The translations under genes were made by a program, and so were the position numbers. Shown here piece by piece: positions 31,194 through 39,227 of a stretch of DNA of 64,000 nt. Every line of letters starts with the position of its first letter. The stretch's first letter is position 1. Origin of the DNA: Brevibacterium epidermidis NBRC 14811 (GTDB taxonomy: Bacteria > Actinomycetota > Actinomycetes > Actinomycetales > Brevibacteriaceae); contig NZ_BCSJ01000011.1 in assembly GCF_001570805.1 (NCBI RefSeq), positions 248,001 to 312,000 of the forward strand. Direction: 5' to 3'. Below the pieces are notes generated by a model. The model was not told where the DNA came from, did not search any database, and saw nothing but the letters and a program-made list of their open reading frames with translations.

Positions 31194-31667
31194 ATGAAGG
31201 TTCACCTCGGCACCGATCACGCCGGATTCGAATTCAAGGAGGTGCTCAAGGCCCACCTCGAGACGGGCGGGCACGAAGTCGTCGACCACGGCGCCCTTGA
31301 ATTTGACGCACTCGATGACTACCCGGCATTCTGCATCGCCGCGGCACAGGCCGTCGTCGACGATCAGGCCGCCGGTCAAGAAGCGCTCGGAGTCGTGATC
31401 GGCGGATCGGGCAACGGCGAGCAGATGGCCGCGAATCTGGTCAAGGGCGCACGCACCGCTCTGGCGTGGAACCCGGAGATCTCGAAGCTGGCCCGCCAGC
31501 ACAACAACGCGCAGATCGTCGCTGTCGGTGCCCGCCAGCACCCTGAAGCCGAAGCGATCGCCATCGTCGACGCATTCCTGGCCGAGCCGTTCTCCGGCGA
31601 TGAGCGCCACGAACGACGCATCAAGATCATGGCCGACTACGAGGAGCAGGGCCAGCAGGCTCTGTGA
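31194..31667 (+). CDS. rpiB: Ribose-5-phosphate isomerase B
   Basis: 157 residues. Interconverts ribulose-5-P and ribose-5-P. N-terminal LGTDHAGFEFKEVL and the phosphate-binding loop VIGGSGNGEQMAANLVKG identify the RpiB/LacAB fold. The Glu in GSGNGE marks the actinobacterial subclass that uses Glu instead of Cys as base. Start ATG 31194 follows GAAAGGCAG. The next gene begins 13 bp after its stop. Confidence 0.95.
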   Translation: MKVHLGTDHAGFEFKEVLKAHLETGGHEVVDHGALEFDALDDYPAFCIAAAQAVVDDQAAGQEALGVVIGGSGNGEQMAANLVKGARTALAWNPEISKLARQHNNAQIVAVGARQHPEAEAIAIVDAFLAEPFSGDERHERRIKIMADYEEQGQQAL

Positions 31668-31680
31668 AAGGGAGAACACT

Positions 31681-32793
31681 GTGAAGATCCACGGCGCCGT
31701 GCTGCGAGAGATGGAACGGCCCCGGCCCTTCGCCGATTCGCAGCCGATTTCGATCGAGACACTCGAACTCGATGAACCGGGCCCGGGTGAGGTGCTCATC
31801 CGGATGACGGCCGCAGGGGTCTGCCACTCGGATCTCTCCGTCGTCGACGGAAACCGTCCCCGCCCTCTGCCGATGCTGCTCGGTCACGAAGGTGCGGGAG
31901 TCGTCGAGAAACTCGGTGACGGTGTCGATGACCTCGAGGTCGGCCAACAGGTCGTCACAGTGTTCCTGCCCCGCTGCGGGGAATGCGCGAACTGCCGCAC
32001 CGACGGCAAACTGCCCTGCACCCCGGGCAGTGCGACGAACGGTGCCGGAACCCTGCCGTTCGACGGTCACAAGGTGCGTCTCCACGACGACACCGGCGCC
32101 GAGGTGCTCCACCACCTCGGCGCGTCCGTGTTCGCCACTCATGCGGTTCTCAACCGCGCATCCGTCGTTCCCGTCGACGACGATGTTCCCGCCTCCATCG
32201 CTGCTGTGCTCGGCTGTGCCGTGCTCACCGGCGGGGGAGCGGTCCTCAACGCCGGACGTCCGGGGCCCGACGACGAAGTGATGATCGTCGGACTCGGCGG
32301 GGTCGGAATGGCCGCACTCATCACCGCGCTGTCCATTGAGACCGCCGGAGTCATCGGCGTCGACGCGAACCCGGACAAGCTCGTACGTGCGAAGGAACTC
32401 GGCGCTGTCGAGGTCTTTACGCCAGAGCAGCTGGGGGAGAGGAAAGCACCGATCGTCATCGAGTGTGTGGGGCATCCTCGGGCCTTCGAGACCGCGTTCA
32501 CGGCCACCGCCGTCGGCGGGACGACAGTGACGGTGGGACTGCCCGCACCGGATGCGCAGTCGAACATCACCCCGGTGACCCTGACCGCCGAGGCCCGGAC
32601 CGTCATCGGCTCGTACCTCGGGTCGGCGGTGCCAAGTCGGGATATCCCCGTCTACGCGCAGCTGTGGAGGGAGGGCAAGCTGCCCGTCGAGGAGCTCATC
32701 TCCGACGCGATCACACTGAGCGAGCTCAACGAGGCATTCGACTCGCTCTCCGACGGAACGGTCGTCCGGCAGGTCATCGACTTCGAGGCGTAA
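31681..32793 (+). CDS. Zinc-dependent alcohol dehydrogenase (class III-like MDR)
   Basis: 370 residues. GroES-like domain with catalytic zinc ligands Cys48 (GVCHSDL) and His69-Glu70 (LLGHEGAG). The structural zinc loop has Cys99, Cys102, Cys105 and Cys113 (PRCGECANCRTDGKLPC). Rossmann domain GLGGVGMAAL near 205, then VDANPDKL, pointing to NAD(H). The fold and the long form resemble S-(hydroxymethyl)mycothiol/glutathione dehydrogenases and aryl-alcohol dehydrogenases; the substrate is not decidable. GTG start with GGGAGAA upstream. Converges with the lipoprotein gene 10 bp away. Confidence 0.88.
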   Translation: MKIHGAVLREMERPRPFADSQPISIETLELDEPGPGEVLIRMTAAGVCHSDLSVVDGNRPRPLPMLLGHEGAGVVEKLGDGVDDLEVGQQVVTVFLPRCGECANCRTDGKLPCTPGSATNGAGTLPFDGHKVRLHDDTGAEVLHHLGASVFATHAVLNRASVVPVDDDVPASIAAVLGCAVLTGGGAVLNAGRPGPDDEVMIVGLGGVGMAALITALSIETAGVIGVDANPDKLVRAKELGAVEVFTPEQLGERKAPIVIECVGHPRAFETAFTATAVGGTTVTVGLPAPDAQSNITPVTLTAEARTVIGSYLGSAVPSRDIPVYAQLWREGKLPVEELISDAITLSELNEAFDSLSDGTVVRQVIDFEA

Positions 32794-32803
32794 GCTCTGA
32801 CCC

Positions 32804-34030
32804 CTATTTCCGAGGCAGCGCGACGACGCCGCCGTCGGGACTGGCGTAGACGACGAGGTCGCTGGACAGAGTGCCTTTAGGCGCGATCTGGTGCCGGCCG
32901 TCATCGCTTTCGGCATTGTCGAATTCGGAGATGACCTCGCCGTCTTTGAGCATCAGCACCGGATTCTTCACGAAGTCCTCGATCTGCGCGTCCCCGTGGC
33001 CCGTGTAGTCGTTGGCGATGACGGTGCCGTCGTCGAACACCGCTTTCCCCTGGGCTGTGGGTCCGCCCTTCGCGCTCAGGCAGGTGGCTTCGGTTCCCTC
33101 CCACAGGGCGTTCCCGGCGGCGATGAACTTCCCATTGGGGCTGATCTGAGTGGTGTGGACATCGCTGATGTTGTCGGGGTTGCAGTCTTCGATGATGCCG
33201 AGGCGTTTGCCCTTGCTGAAGTCGATCATCTCGGCTGCGCTCTCGCCGGTTCCTCCGGACTGCACCACGGCGGTATCGGCATCGACGATGAATCGCGGTG
33301 CGAGCTGTGCGACTCGGTCCGGGGAGGCACCGGCCAGGTCCTTATAAGTCGTGGCTTCGCCGGTACGTGCCCCAGTCGGATGCCACGTGATCTTTTCGCC
33401 GAACTCCTCATTGAGCGTGAGCACTGACTCTCCAGTCGCGTACAAGAGGTGCGCGAACTTATCGATCGAGCCGTCCGAGTTCACGACGAAGACGTTCTCA
33501 TCGTCGTCTCCGGATTGGAACGGCAGTCCCCACTGGCGGTCGATCGTTCCTGGCACGAAGATCTCCCAATCGTCGGGGATATCGACCTCTTGAAGGTTCT
33601 TGCCAGTTTCCGCATCGAGGAGGAAGGTGTGGTCGGGTGAGACACTTTCCCCGGTTATCAGGCCCAACAGGCCGCCGGACATCTGCCGCACATCGATGAA
33701 CGACTGGTCATCACCCACCTGCTCGGCCAGGTTCAGTTCCCACGCGACTGAGCCATCGGGATTGCGGGATTCGATCTGAGTTCCACCCCACCGGACCACG
33801 CGGTCGTCGTAGATCTCAGCGCTGGCTCCGTCGTCGACGGACAAGGCTTCTGCTTGCCACGCAGGTGTGCCGAATCCATCGGCCGGGTACTTCACATCGG
33901 CCTTGCCGGCGCCCTCGTCTTCCTGCGAGGCAGAGCTGGACTCCTCTGTGCCTCCTCCGGAGCACCCTGCTGCCACCAATCCGATGGCCGTAGCCACAGC
34001 CGCAATCTGTCCCCGTCTCCACCGTGTCAT
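32804..34030 (-). CDS. Lipoprotein with predicted beta-propeller (PQQ-like) domain
   Basis: 408 residues. Signal peptide with lipobox LVAAGC (Cys23) after a basic MTRWRRG start. A Ser/Glu-rich linker is followed by repeated short segments of the type VAWELNL, TFLLDAETGKNL, NVFVVNSDGSIDKFA and HTTQISPNGKFIAAG, which look like blades of a WD40/PQQ-like propeller. Two Cys near 285 and 318 may form a disulfide. No enzyme residues recognised. A surface-exposed binding or sensor protein is the most one can say. Confidence 0.75.
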   Translation of the reverse strand: MTRWRRGQIAAVATAIGLVAAGCSGGGTEESSSASQEDEGAGKADVKYPADGFGTPAWQAEALSVDDGASAEIYDDRVVRWGGTQIESRNPDGSVAWELNLAEQVGDDQSFIDVRQMSGGLLGLITGESVSPDHTFLLDAETGKNLQEVDIPDDWEIFVPGTIDRQWGLPFQSGDDDENVFVVNSDGSIDKFAHLLYATGESVLTLNEEFGEKITWHPTGARTGEATTYKDLAGASPDRVAQLAPRFIVDADTAVVQSGGTGESAAEMIDFSKGKRLGIIEDCNPDNISDVHTTQISPNGKFIAAGNALWEGTEATCLSAKGGPTAQGKAVFDDGTVIANDYTGHGDAQIEDFVKNPVLMLKDGEVISEFDNAESDDGRHQIAPKGTLSSDLVVYASPDGGVVALPRK

Positions 34031-34096
34031 CTCTGAGTTCCTTCACTCCGTCTGAACAAACGGCACCATGCTACAACACGTGTGATTGCGTCATCC

Positions 34097-34116
34097 CACC
34101 AACCCCGGGGTTGGTG
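34097..34116. promoter_or_regulatory. 20-bp perfect palindrome followed by a T-run
   Basis: CACCAACCCCGGGGTTGGTG, immediately followed on the plus strand by TTTTT. It lies between the lipoprotein start (34030, minus) and the tRNA-Pro terminator. It could be a terminator for plus-strand transcription or an operator in the lipoprotein promoter region. Confidence 0.45.
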
Positions 34117-34160
34117 TTTTTCCTGGTGAAAGGGGATGAGAGCCTCTGATCCGGAGCATG

Positions 34161-34194
34161 AAAAAGCCGCTCGAACCAAGTGGTCCGAGCGGCT
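34161..34194 (-). terminator. Intrinsic terminator of tRNA-Pro
   Basis: Read on the minus strand: AGCCGCTCG pairs with CGAGCGGCT (34165-34173 with 34186-34194), inner ACC/GGT pairing, followed by TTTTTC (34161-34165). It starts 9 bp after the tRNA 3' end. Confidence 0.85.
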
Positions 34195-34202
34195 GGAGTC
34201 TG

Positions 34203-34276
34203 TCGGGATGACAGGATTTGAACCTGCGACCCTCTGTTCCCAAAACAGATGCGCTACCAAGCTGCGCCACATCCCG
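34203..34276 (-). tRNA. tRNA-Pro (anticodon TGG)
   Basis: Minus-strand cloverleaf. Acceptor CGGGATG/CATCCCG, D-arm GGCGCAGCTTGGTAGCGC, anticodon arm TCTGT-TTTGGGA-ACAGA (anticodon TGG), T-arm GCAGG-TTCAAAT-CCTGT, discriminator A. CCA is not encoded. Confidence 0.95.
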
Positions 34277-34397
34277 CGACGGCTCCTATCTAACCACAGG
34301 CGGGTCGGGACTTGCACCTTGCGAATCGAGCAAACCCGCTAATGCGACGCACCTCACAGTGCGATTCGACCAGTGACGCAGGTCACCGAATGTCGAT

Positions 34398-34427
34398 TTG
34401 GCGGTCGAGGAAGTTCTCGACTATAGT
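34398..34427 (+). promoter_or_regulatory. Promoter of tRNA-Gly
   Basis: TTGGCG (34398-34403), 18-bp spacer, TATAGT (34422-34427). The tRNA starts 15 bp downstream, the right distance for a stable-RNA promoter. Confidence 0.65.
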
Positions 34428-34441
34428 CGAACTCGCAACAC

Positions 34442-34512
34442 GGGGATGTAGCTCAATGGTAGAGCCTCAGTCTTCCAAACTGATGGTGCGGGTTCGATTC
34501 CCGTCATCCCCT
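34442..34512 (+). tRNA. tRNA-Gly (anticodon TCC)
   Basis: Acceptor GGGGATG/CATCCCC, D-arm AGCTCAATGGTAGAGC, anticodon arm TCAGT-CTTCCAA-ACTGA (anticodon TCC), T-arm GCGGG-TTCGATT-CCCGT, discriminator T. Unlike the other two tRNAs here, CCA follows directly (34513-34515). Confidence 0.95.
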
Positions 34513-34578
34513 CCACAAGCCGGTCTGACCCGTTGGTCAGGCCGGTTTTCTCATGCTCGGACAGGTAGGATCCTCCTC

Positions 34579-35985
34579 ATGACCACCGCCGTTCGACCGG
34601 TGCAGGGCACGCTCCCGCAGAATGCACAGAGCACCGCGCGGCCCAGCCGGCGAGCGATTCTCACCGGTGCCGCTATCGGGATCGGTGCGATCGGTCTGGG
34701 TTCAGCGATCACGACAGCCCTCGCCGAGGCGGCCCGGCCCGATCCGGTCCGTTCCGTCACAGCCGCCTTTACTTCCTCAGGACGTCGTGAAGCCCTCGAC
34801 GCCGAATCCGCGCAGAGTCTGCCCGCGCAGTCGCGAGTCTTGCCGAACCTTGCTGATCCCGGCCCTGCGCGTCGGCAGCAGGAGTTCCTCGCCGCCTGCG
34901 AACCGTGGCTCCGGGAACTCCCGGTTCAACGGCGTGATCTGGCCATCTCGGCTCTGCTCGACCTGTGGGTGCTCAGCGACGAGCTGCCCGCCACGGTGGC
35001 CGGATGGGCCGGCCCCTGGCGGTATGTCTGGCCCCGCGACACTGCCTTCTCCGCAATCGCGCTGGCTCGAATCGGCCGGCCGGACTTGGCATGGAGTCAG
35101 CTCCTGTTCCTGCAGTCCGTGCAGGCGGTCGACGGTTCGTTCGCCGCCCGGGTCGACCCCACTACGGGAATGGCGCCGGACGACCGCGAATCCCAGTTCG
35201 ACTCACTAGGCCTCGTCCTCTGGGCGATCTCCGAGGTCCATGCTGTCTCTGAGGCGTCGGCTGCTCCGTTCGATCTCGGGGAGCTCGATGACCTGCTGCG
35301 ACGGACCAGCCGGCGCATCTTCAACCTCACCGCCTACGGGCGCAGCCTGCCTCCCGTCGGCCCTGACTACTGGGAGGTCGGCGAATCCCGGGTCTCACTC
35401 GGTCTGGCCGGACCCACTCTGGTCGGGATGAACTCACTCACCGCATTGACGAGGGCGAATCCGGAACTGTGGAGCCGCCTCGGCGGAGATCCGGAATCCG
35501 TCCGACGCGCGGCGGATGACTACCGCGCGACCTTCACTCGGACCTTCGTTGCCAACGGGATGCAGCGGTACCCGACCGCGGGTGGGCCCGATTCGGCCAT
35601 CGCGTATCTGCCCGCAGCTGGACTGGTGCCGAATGCGGTGGACGCGATCTATGCACTCGAACCCGAGCTCCTCGGGGGAGTCTGGGACCGGCTCGAGCAG
35701 CCGGCGGGAGGGATCAAGCCCGGGCACGGCTGGATCATCGACCGTTCCAGTTGGACGCCGTCGACCTCACTCATGGGGCTCGGCTTCGCCCGCCTGGGAC
35801 AGACGGAGAAGGCCGAGTCGATCCTCGACTGGCTCTCCGCCCACCGCACGAGCGCCGGATCCCTGCCGGAGAAGATCACCGCCGAGGGTGCCCCGGTCTC
35901 CGTGGCGCCCCTGTCATGGACGGCGGCCAACGTCATCATCACCCTCGACGAGCTCTACGTGCGCCGAAGGGGAGCGGGGTCGTGA
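34579..35985 (+). CDS. Exported glycoside hydrolase family 15-like protein
   Basis: 468 residues from ATG 34579. The N-terminus has a Tat-like signal (PSRRAILTGAAIGIGAIGLG, twin Arg followed by a hydrophobic stretch). The mature part is an (alpha/alpha)6-type fold. YVWPRDTAFSAIALARIG and the C-terminal PEKITAEGAPVSVAPLSW match the glucoamylase/GH15 pattern, with the acid residues WPRD and PEKI in the usual catalytic positions. The substrate is unknown. Followed by a 212-bp gap with a 12-bp direct repeat. Confidence 0.8.
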   Translation: MTTAVRPVQGTLPQNAQSTARPSRRAILTGAAIGIGAIGLGSAITTALAEAARPDPVRSVTAAFTSSGRREALDAESAQSLPAQSRVLPNLADPGPARRQQEFLAACEPWLRELPVQRRDLAISALLDLWVLSDELPATVAGWAGPWRYVWPRDTAFSAIALARIGRPDLAWSQLLFLQSVQAVDGSFAARVDPTTGMAPDDRESQFDSLGLVLWAISEVHAVSEASAAPFDLGELDDLLRRTSRRIFNLTAYGRSLPPVGPDYWEVGESRVSLGLAGPTLVGMNSLTALTRANPELWSRLGGDPESVRRAADDYRATFTRTFVANGMQRYPTAGGPDSAIAYLPAAGLVPNAVDAIYALEPELLGGVWDRLEQPAGGIKPGHGWIIDRSSWTPSTSLMGLGFARLGQTEKAESILDWLSAHRTSAGSLPEKITAEGAPVSVAPLSWTAANVIITLDELYVRRRGAGS

Positions 35986-35995
35986 AATCACCCCT

Positions 35996-36026
35996 GTTTC
36001 GCGTAACGGGCGGGGTTTCGCGTAAC
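35996..36026. repeat. Direct repeat GTTTCGCGTAAC x2 upstream of tig
   Basis: Two exact 12-bp copies at 35996-36007 and 36015-36026, 19 bp start to start, about 170 bp before the trigger factor start codon. Possibly a regulator site on one face of the helix (two turns apart). No known box recognised. Confidence 0.5.
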
Positions 36027-36197
36027 ATAGGTGATTGCGTCTTGCGGACGTGCGCGAACTATTCGTGGACTTTCGCTCCCTCTAAGGTCACGAGATGACC
36101 GATCAGGCTGTGAGATGGCCGTTTGCGGTCACGAACCCGGATGATCAGGTCGGAGATGACCGAAAATGCATGACTGTCGAATTTGAAAGGTCACACT

Positions 36198-37559
36198 GTG
36201 AAGAGCTCCGTCGAGCAACTCGACCCCACCCGGGTCAAGATCAGCGTGGAAGTCCCATACGCCGAACTCAAGCCGAGTGTCGACGAGGCATACAAGACCA
36301 TCGGTGCTCAGGTCACCGTCCCCGGTTTCCGTAAGGGCAAGGTCCCCGCGCGCATCATCGATCAGCGCATCGGCCGTCCTGCTGTGATCCAGGAAGCCGT
36401 CAACAACGGTCTTGATGACTTCTACCGCAATGCGGTCGAAGAGCACGACCTCAAGCCGATGGGTCAGCCCGAGGTCGAGATCTCCGAGGTTCCCGGTCTC
36501 GACGGAACCGAAGACGGCGAGCTCGGCTTCACCGTCGAGGTCGACGTGCGTCCCGAGGTCGAACTGCCTGCCTACGACACGATCAACATCGAGGTCGACC
36601 CCATCGAGGTCACCGACGCCGATGTGGATGCCGAGCTCGAGCAGCTGCGCACCCGCTTCGGAACCCTGGTCGCCGTCGATCGTCCCGCTGCCAAGGACGA
36701 CTTCGTCACCCTCGACCTCGTCGCCACCATCGATGACGAAGAGATCGACACCGCTTCCGACATCTCCTACCAGGTCGGCGCCGGAACCATGCTCGAAGGC
36801 ATGGACGAGGCCCTCGACGGGCTCTCCGCCGGAGAGACCACGACCTTCGAGACCACCTTCGCAGGCGGCGAGCACGCCGGCGAACAGGGCACCGTGAAGA
36901 TCACTCTCAGCGCTGTCAAGGAACGCGAACTGCCTGAGGCCGACGACGACTTCGCTCAGCTGGCCAGTGAGTTCGACACGATCGCCGAACTGCGTGAGGA
37001 CCTGCGTGAGCAGGCCGGTAAGGCCAAGGAGACCGAGCAGGGCGTCCAGGCGCGCGACAAGGTCCTCGAACACCTCATGGAGACCCTCGACGTGCCGGTC
37101 CCGGCCAAGATCGTCACCGACGAGGTCGAGCGTCACCTCGAAGCCGAGAACCGTTCGGACGATGACGAGCACCGCAAGGAGGTCACCGAGGAGACCGAGC
37201 GCAACCTGCGCACCCAGTTCATCCTCGATGCCGTCTCCGAAGCCGAGAACGTCGAGGTCAGCCAGCCCGAGCTCATCGAGTACCTGATCTCCGCGTCGCA
37301 GCAGTACGGAATGAACCCCAACGAGTTCGCCCAGATGCTCGACAGCTCCGGCCAGGTCAATGCGCTGGTCGGCGAGGTCTCGCGCCGCAAGGCCCTGGCC
37401 GCCGTCCTCGCCGGTGCCACGGTCAAGGACACCGCCGGTAACGTCGTCGACATGGAGGCCTTCACCTCCGCCGGTGACGACGCCGAGGATGCCGACGCTG
37501 ACGCGCAGAGCGCGGAAGCCGCAGACGAAGCACCTGCAGAAGCCGCCGAAGAGAACTGA
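36198..37559 (+). CDS. tig: Trigger factor (ribosome-associated chaperone and prolyl isomerase)
   Basis: 453 residues. The ribosome-binding signature VPGFRKGKVPARIIDQRIG is at about 40-58 (GFRxGKxP). FKBP-type PPIase domain about 165-245 (KDDFVTLDLVATIDD, YQVGAGTMLEGMDEAL). C-terminal helical arms, then an acidic Ala/Glu/Asp tail (about 425-453). Start GTG 36198 follows GAAAGG. Followed by a very stable terminator, then clpP1P2, the usual actinobacterial order. Confidence 0.97.
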   Translation: MKSSVEQLDPTRVKISVEVPYAELKPSVDEAYKTIGAQVTVPGFRKGKVPARIIDQRIGRPAVIQEAVNNGLDDFYRNAVEEHDLKPMGQPEVEISEVPGLDGTEDGELGFTVEVDVRPEVELPAYDTINIEVDPIEVTDADVDAELEQLRTRFGTLVAVDRPAAKDDFVTLDLVATIDDEEIDTASDISYQVGAGTMLEGMDEALDGLSAGETTTFETTFAGGEHAGEQGTVKITLSAVKERELPEADDDFAQLASEFDTIAELREDLREQAGKAKETEQGVQARDKVLEHLMETLDVPVPAKIVTDEVERHLEAENRSDDDEHRKEVTEETERNLRTQFILDAVSEAENVEVSQPELIEYLISASQQYGMNPNEFAQMLDSSGQVNALVGEVSRRKALAAVLAGATVKDTAGNVVDMEAFTSAGDDAEDADADAQSAEAADEAPAEAAEEN

Positions 37560-37590
37560 GGACGAGCCGCCTCGGCGGTGGAATCCTGAT

Positions 37591-37630
37591 GAGACGGTGG
37601 GTACGGATTGCGATCCGTACCCACCGTCTC
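37591..37630 (+). terminator. Terminator between tig and clpP1
   Basis: 18-bp perfect stem (37591-37608 with 37613-37630, GAGACGGTGGGTACGGAT arm) and the 4-nt loop TGCG. Confidence 0.9.
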
Positions 37631-37649
37631 TGCATCTGCGCAGGTCCCG

Positions 37650-37712
37650 ATCACGCTGAGGGCGAACACAGGCCTCGCCGCGGACTAAAACCCGGGGGAG
37701 AGCGGTTAGAGT
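37650..37712 (+). promoter_or_regulatory. clpP1P2 control region: putative ClgR box and -10
   Basis: ATCACGCTGAGGGCGAAC at 37650-37667 fits, base for base, the ClgR consensus WNNWCGCYNANRGCGWWS that I recall from Corynebacterium. A -10-like TAGAGT lies at 37707-37712, 37 bp before GTG 37749 and 39 bp after the box, so the box would sit near -60, a place for an activator. The -35 is weak, as expected for an activated promoter. Confidence 0.55.
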
Positions 37713-37748
37713 CCATAGCAAGCCATCCACAGAACACAGGAGTGAAAC

Positions 37749-38360
37749 GTGAGCGCATACGACATGACAGCTCCCGTCGGCCTCGACGCCGGTGGGGGAA
37801 TGGGTCTGGACGACCACATCTTCAATCGTCTTCTCAAGGAGCGCATCATCTGGCTCGGTTCGGAGGTGCGTGACGACAACGCCAACGCCATCTGCGCGCA
37901 GATGATGCTGCTTGCCGCCGAAGACCCCGAAGCGGACATCTCGCTCTACATCAACTCGCCCGGCGGATCCGTCACGGCCGGTATGGCCATCTACGACACG
38001 ATGCAGTACATCAAGCCCGACGTCTCGACCGTGGCCATGGGCATGGCCGCCTCGATGGGTCAGTTCCTGCTGTCCTCGGGCACCCCGGGCAAGCGCTACG
38101 CCACTCCGCACGCTCGCATCCTCATGCACCAGCCTCTGGGCGGCATCGGCGGTACGGCCACGGACATCAAGATCCAGGCCGAACTGATCCTGCACATGAA
38201 GAAGCAGATGGCGGAGCTGACCGCTCAGCAGACCGGCAAGTCGCTCGAGCAGATCCTCAAGGACAACGACCGTGACCACTGGTTCACTGCCGAAGAAGCC
38301 CTCGAATACGGCTTCATCGACAAGATGGTCACCCGCGCGTCCGACGTCGAGAACAACTGA
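37749..38360 (+). CDS. clpP1: ATP-dependent Clp protease proteolytic subunit 1
   Basis: 203 residues. Catalytic Ser102 (GMAASMGQF), His127 ([11 protein letters not shown]) and a downstream Asp. [20 protein letters not shown] is the oxyanion/handle signature. GTG 37749 is preceded by CAGGAG. The 17-bp gap to clpP2 shows co-transcription. In actinobacteria ClpP1 and ClpP2 form a mixed tetradecamer that is essential in several genera. Confidence 0.96.
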   Translation: MSAYDMTAPVGLDAGGGMGLDDHIFNRLLKERIIWLGSEVRDDNANAICAQMMLLAAEDPEADISLYINSPGGSVTAGMAIYDTMQYIKPDVSTVAMGMAASMGQFLLSSGTPGKRYATPHARILMHQPLGGIGGTATDIKIQAELILHMKKQMAELTAQQTGKSLEQILKDNDRDHWFTAEEALEYGFIDKMVTRASDVENN

Positions 38361-38377
38361 GCAGGAGTGAGGGAAGA

Positions 38378-39031
38378 ATGAATTCAATGAACTTTATGCC
38401 GGGTTCGACGGCGTCGAACATGCCGCAGTCGCGTTATGTCATGCCGCAGTTCGAAGAGCGCACCCCCTATGGCTTCAAGCGCCAGGATCCCTACACCAAG
38501 CTGTTCGACGATCGTGTGGTGTTCCTCGGCGCTCAGGTCGATGACACGTCCGCCGACGATGTCATGGCTCAGCTGCTGGTCCTCGAATCGCAGGATCCGG
38601 ACCGCGACATCACTCTCTACATCAACTCGCCGGGTGGTTCGTTCACTGCTATGACGGCCATCTACGACACGATGCAGTACATCAAGCCGGAGATCCAGAC
38701 CGTCTGCCTCGGTCAGGCCGCCTCAGCCGCCGCTGTACTTCTGGCCGCGGGAACCCCCGGCAAGCGTTTGGCTCTGCCGAACGCTCGTGTGCTCATCCAC
38801 CAGCCCGCGATGCAGGGGCAGGGTCAGGGGCAGGCTTCTGACCTTGAGATCCAGGCCGCTGAGGTGCTGCGGATGCGCGAATGGCTCGAGGGCACTCTGG
38901 CCAAGCACTCGAACAAGGAGGCCGCCCAGGTCTCGAACGACATCGAACGCGACCTCTTCCTCACGGCCGAGCAGGCCAAGGACTACGGTCTCGTCGACCA
39001 GGTGCTCTCTTCGCGCAAGAACGCGAACTGA
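38378..39031 (+). CDS. clpP2: ATP-dependent Clp protease proteolytic subunit 2
   Basis: 217 residues. Catalytic Ser116 ([10 protein letters not shown]) and His141 ([12 protein letters not shown]). The N-terminal ~35 residues (Met/Asn/Ser-rich) are longer than in ClpP1 and are probably cleaved or disordered. The Gln/Gly-rich QGQGQGQ in the handle region is typical of ClpP2. Partner of the preceding gene product. Confidence 0.96.
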   Translation: MNSMNFMPGSTASNMPQSRYVMPQFEERTPYGFKRQDPYTKLFDDRVVFLGAQVDDTSADDVMAQLLVLESQDPDRDITLYINSPGGSFTAMTAIYDTMQYIKPEIQTVCLGQAASAAAVLLAAGTPGKRLALPNARVLIHQPAMQGQGQGQASDLEIQAAEVLRMREWLEGTLAKHSNKEAAQVSNDIERDLFLTAEQAKDYGLVDQVLSSRKNAN

Positions 39032-39058
39032 TCACCGCTCGGAGGACTGGGAAACGCT

Positions 39059-39100
39059 GAGAACGGGTTCGTGCGATTGCGATCGTGCGGACCCGTTCTC
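39059..39100 (+). terminator. Terminator after clpP1P2
   Basis: GAGAACGGGT (39059-39068) pairs with ACCCGTTCTC (39091-39100), and the loop contains a further CGAT/ATCG stem. It ends the clpP operon before the clpX promoter. Confidence 0.75.
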
Positions 39101-39164
39101 GGTTCCTACCTCCGACACACCGAGACGTGGCTGGGGGTTCGTGTCAGCCACGTATGGGAAGCTA

Positions 39165-39194
39165 TTGAGGTACAGGAAACACGAGCGGTAGAGT
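39165..39194 (+). promoter_or_regulatory. Promoter of clpX
   Basis: TTGAGG (39165-39170), 18-bp spacer, TAGAGT (39189-39194). The predicted transcript start is about 25 bp before GTG 39228. Confidence 0.55.
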
Positions 39195-39227
39195 TGGGGC
39201 CAAGCGTCCTGGCGAAAGGTTGTGACA

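Noticed and set aside
36129..38387. 752-codon minus-strand frame opposite tig and clpP1
   Set aside because: Runs through a terminator and two known genes; no motif.
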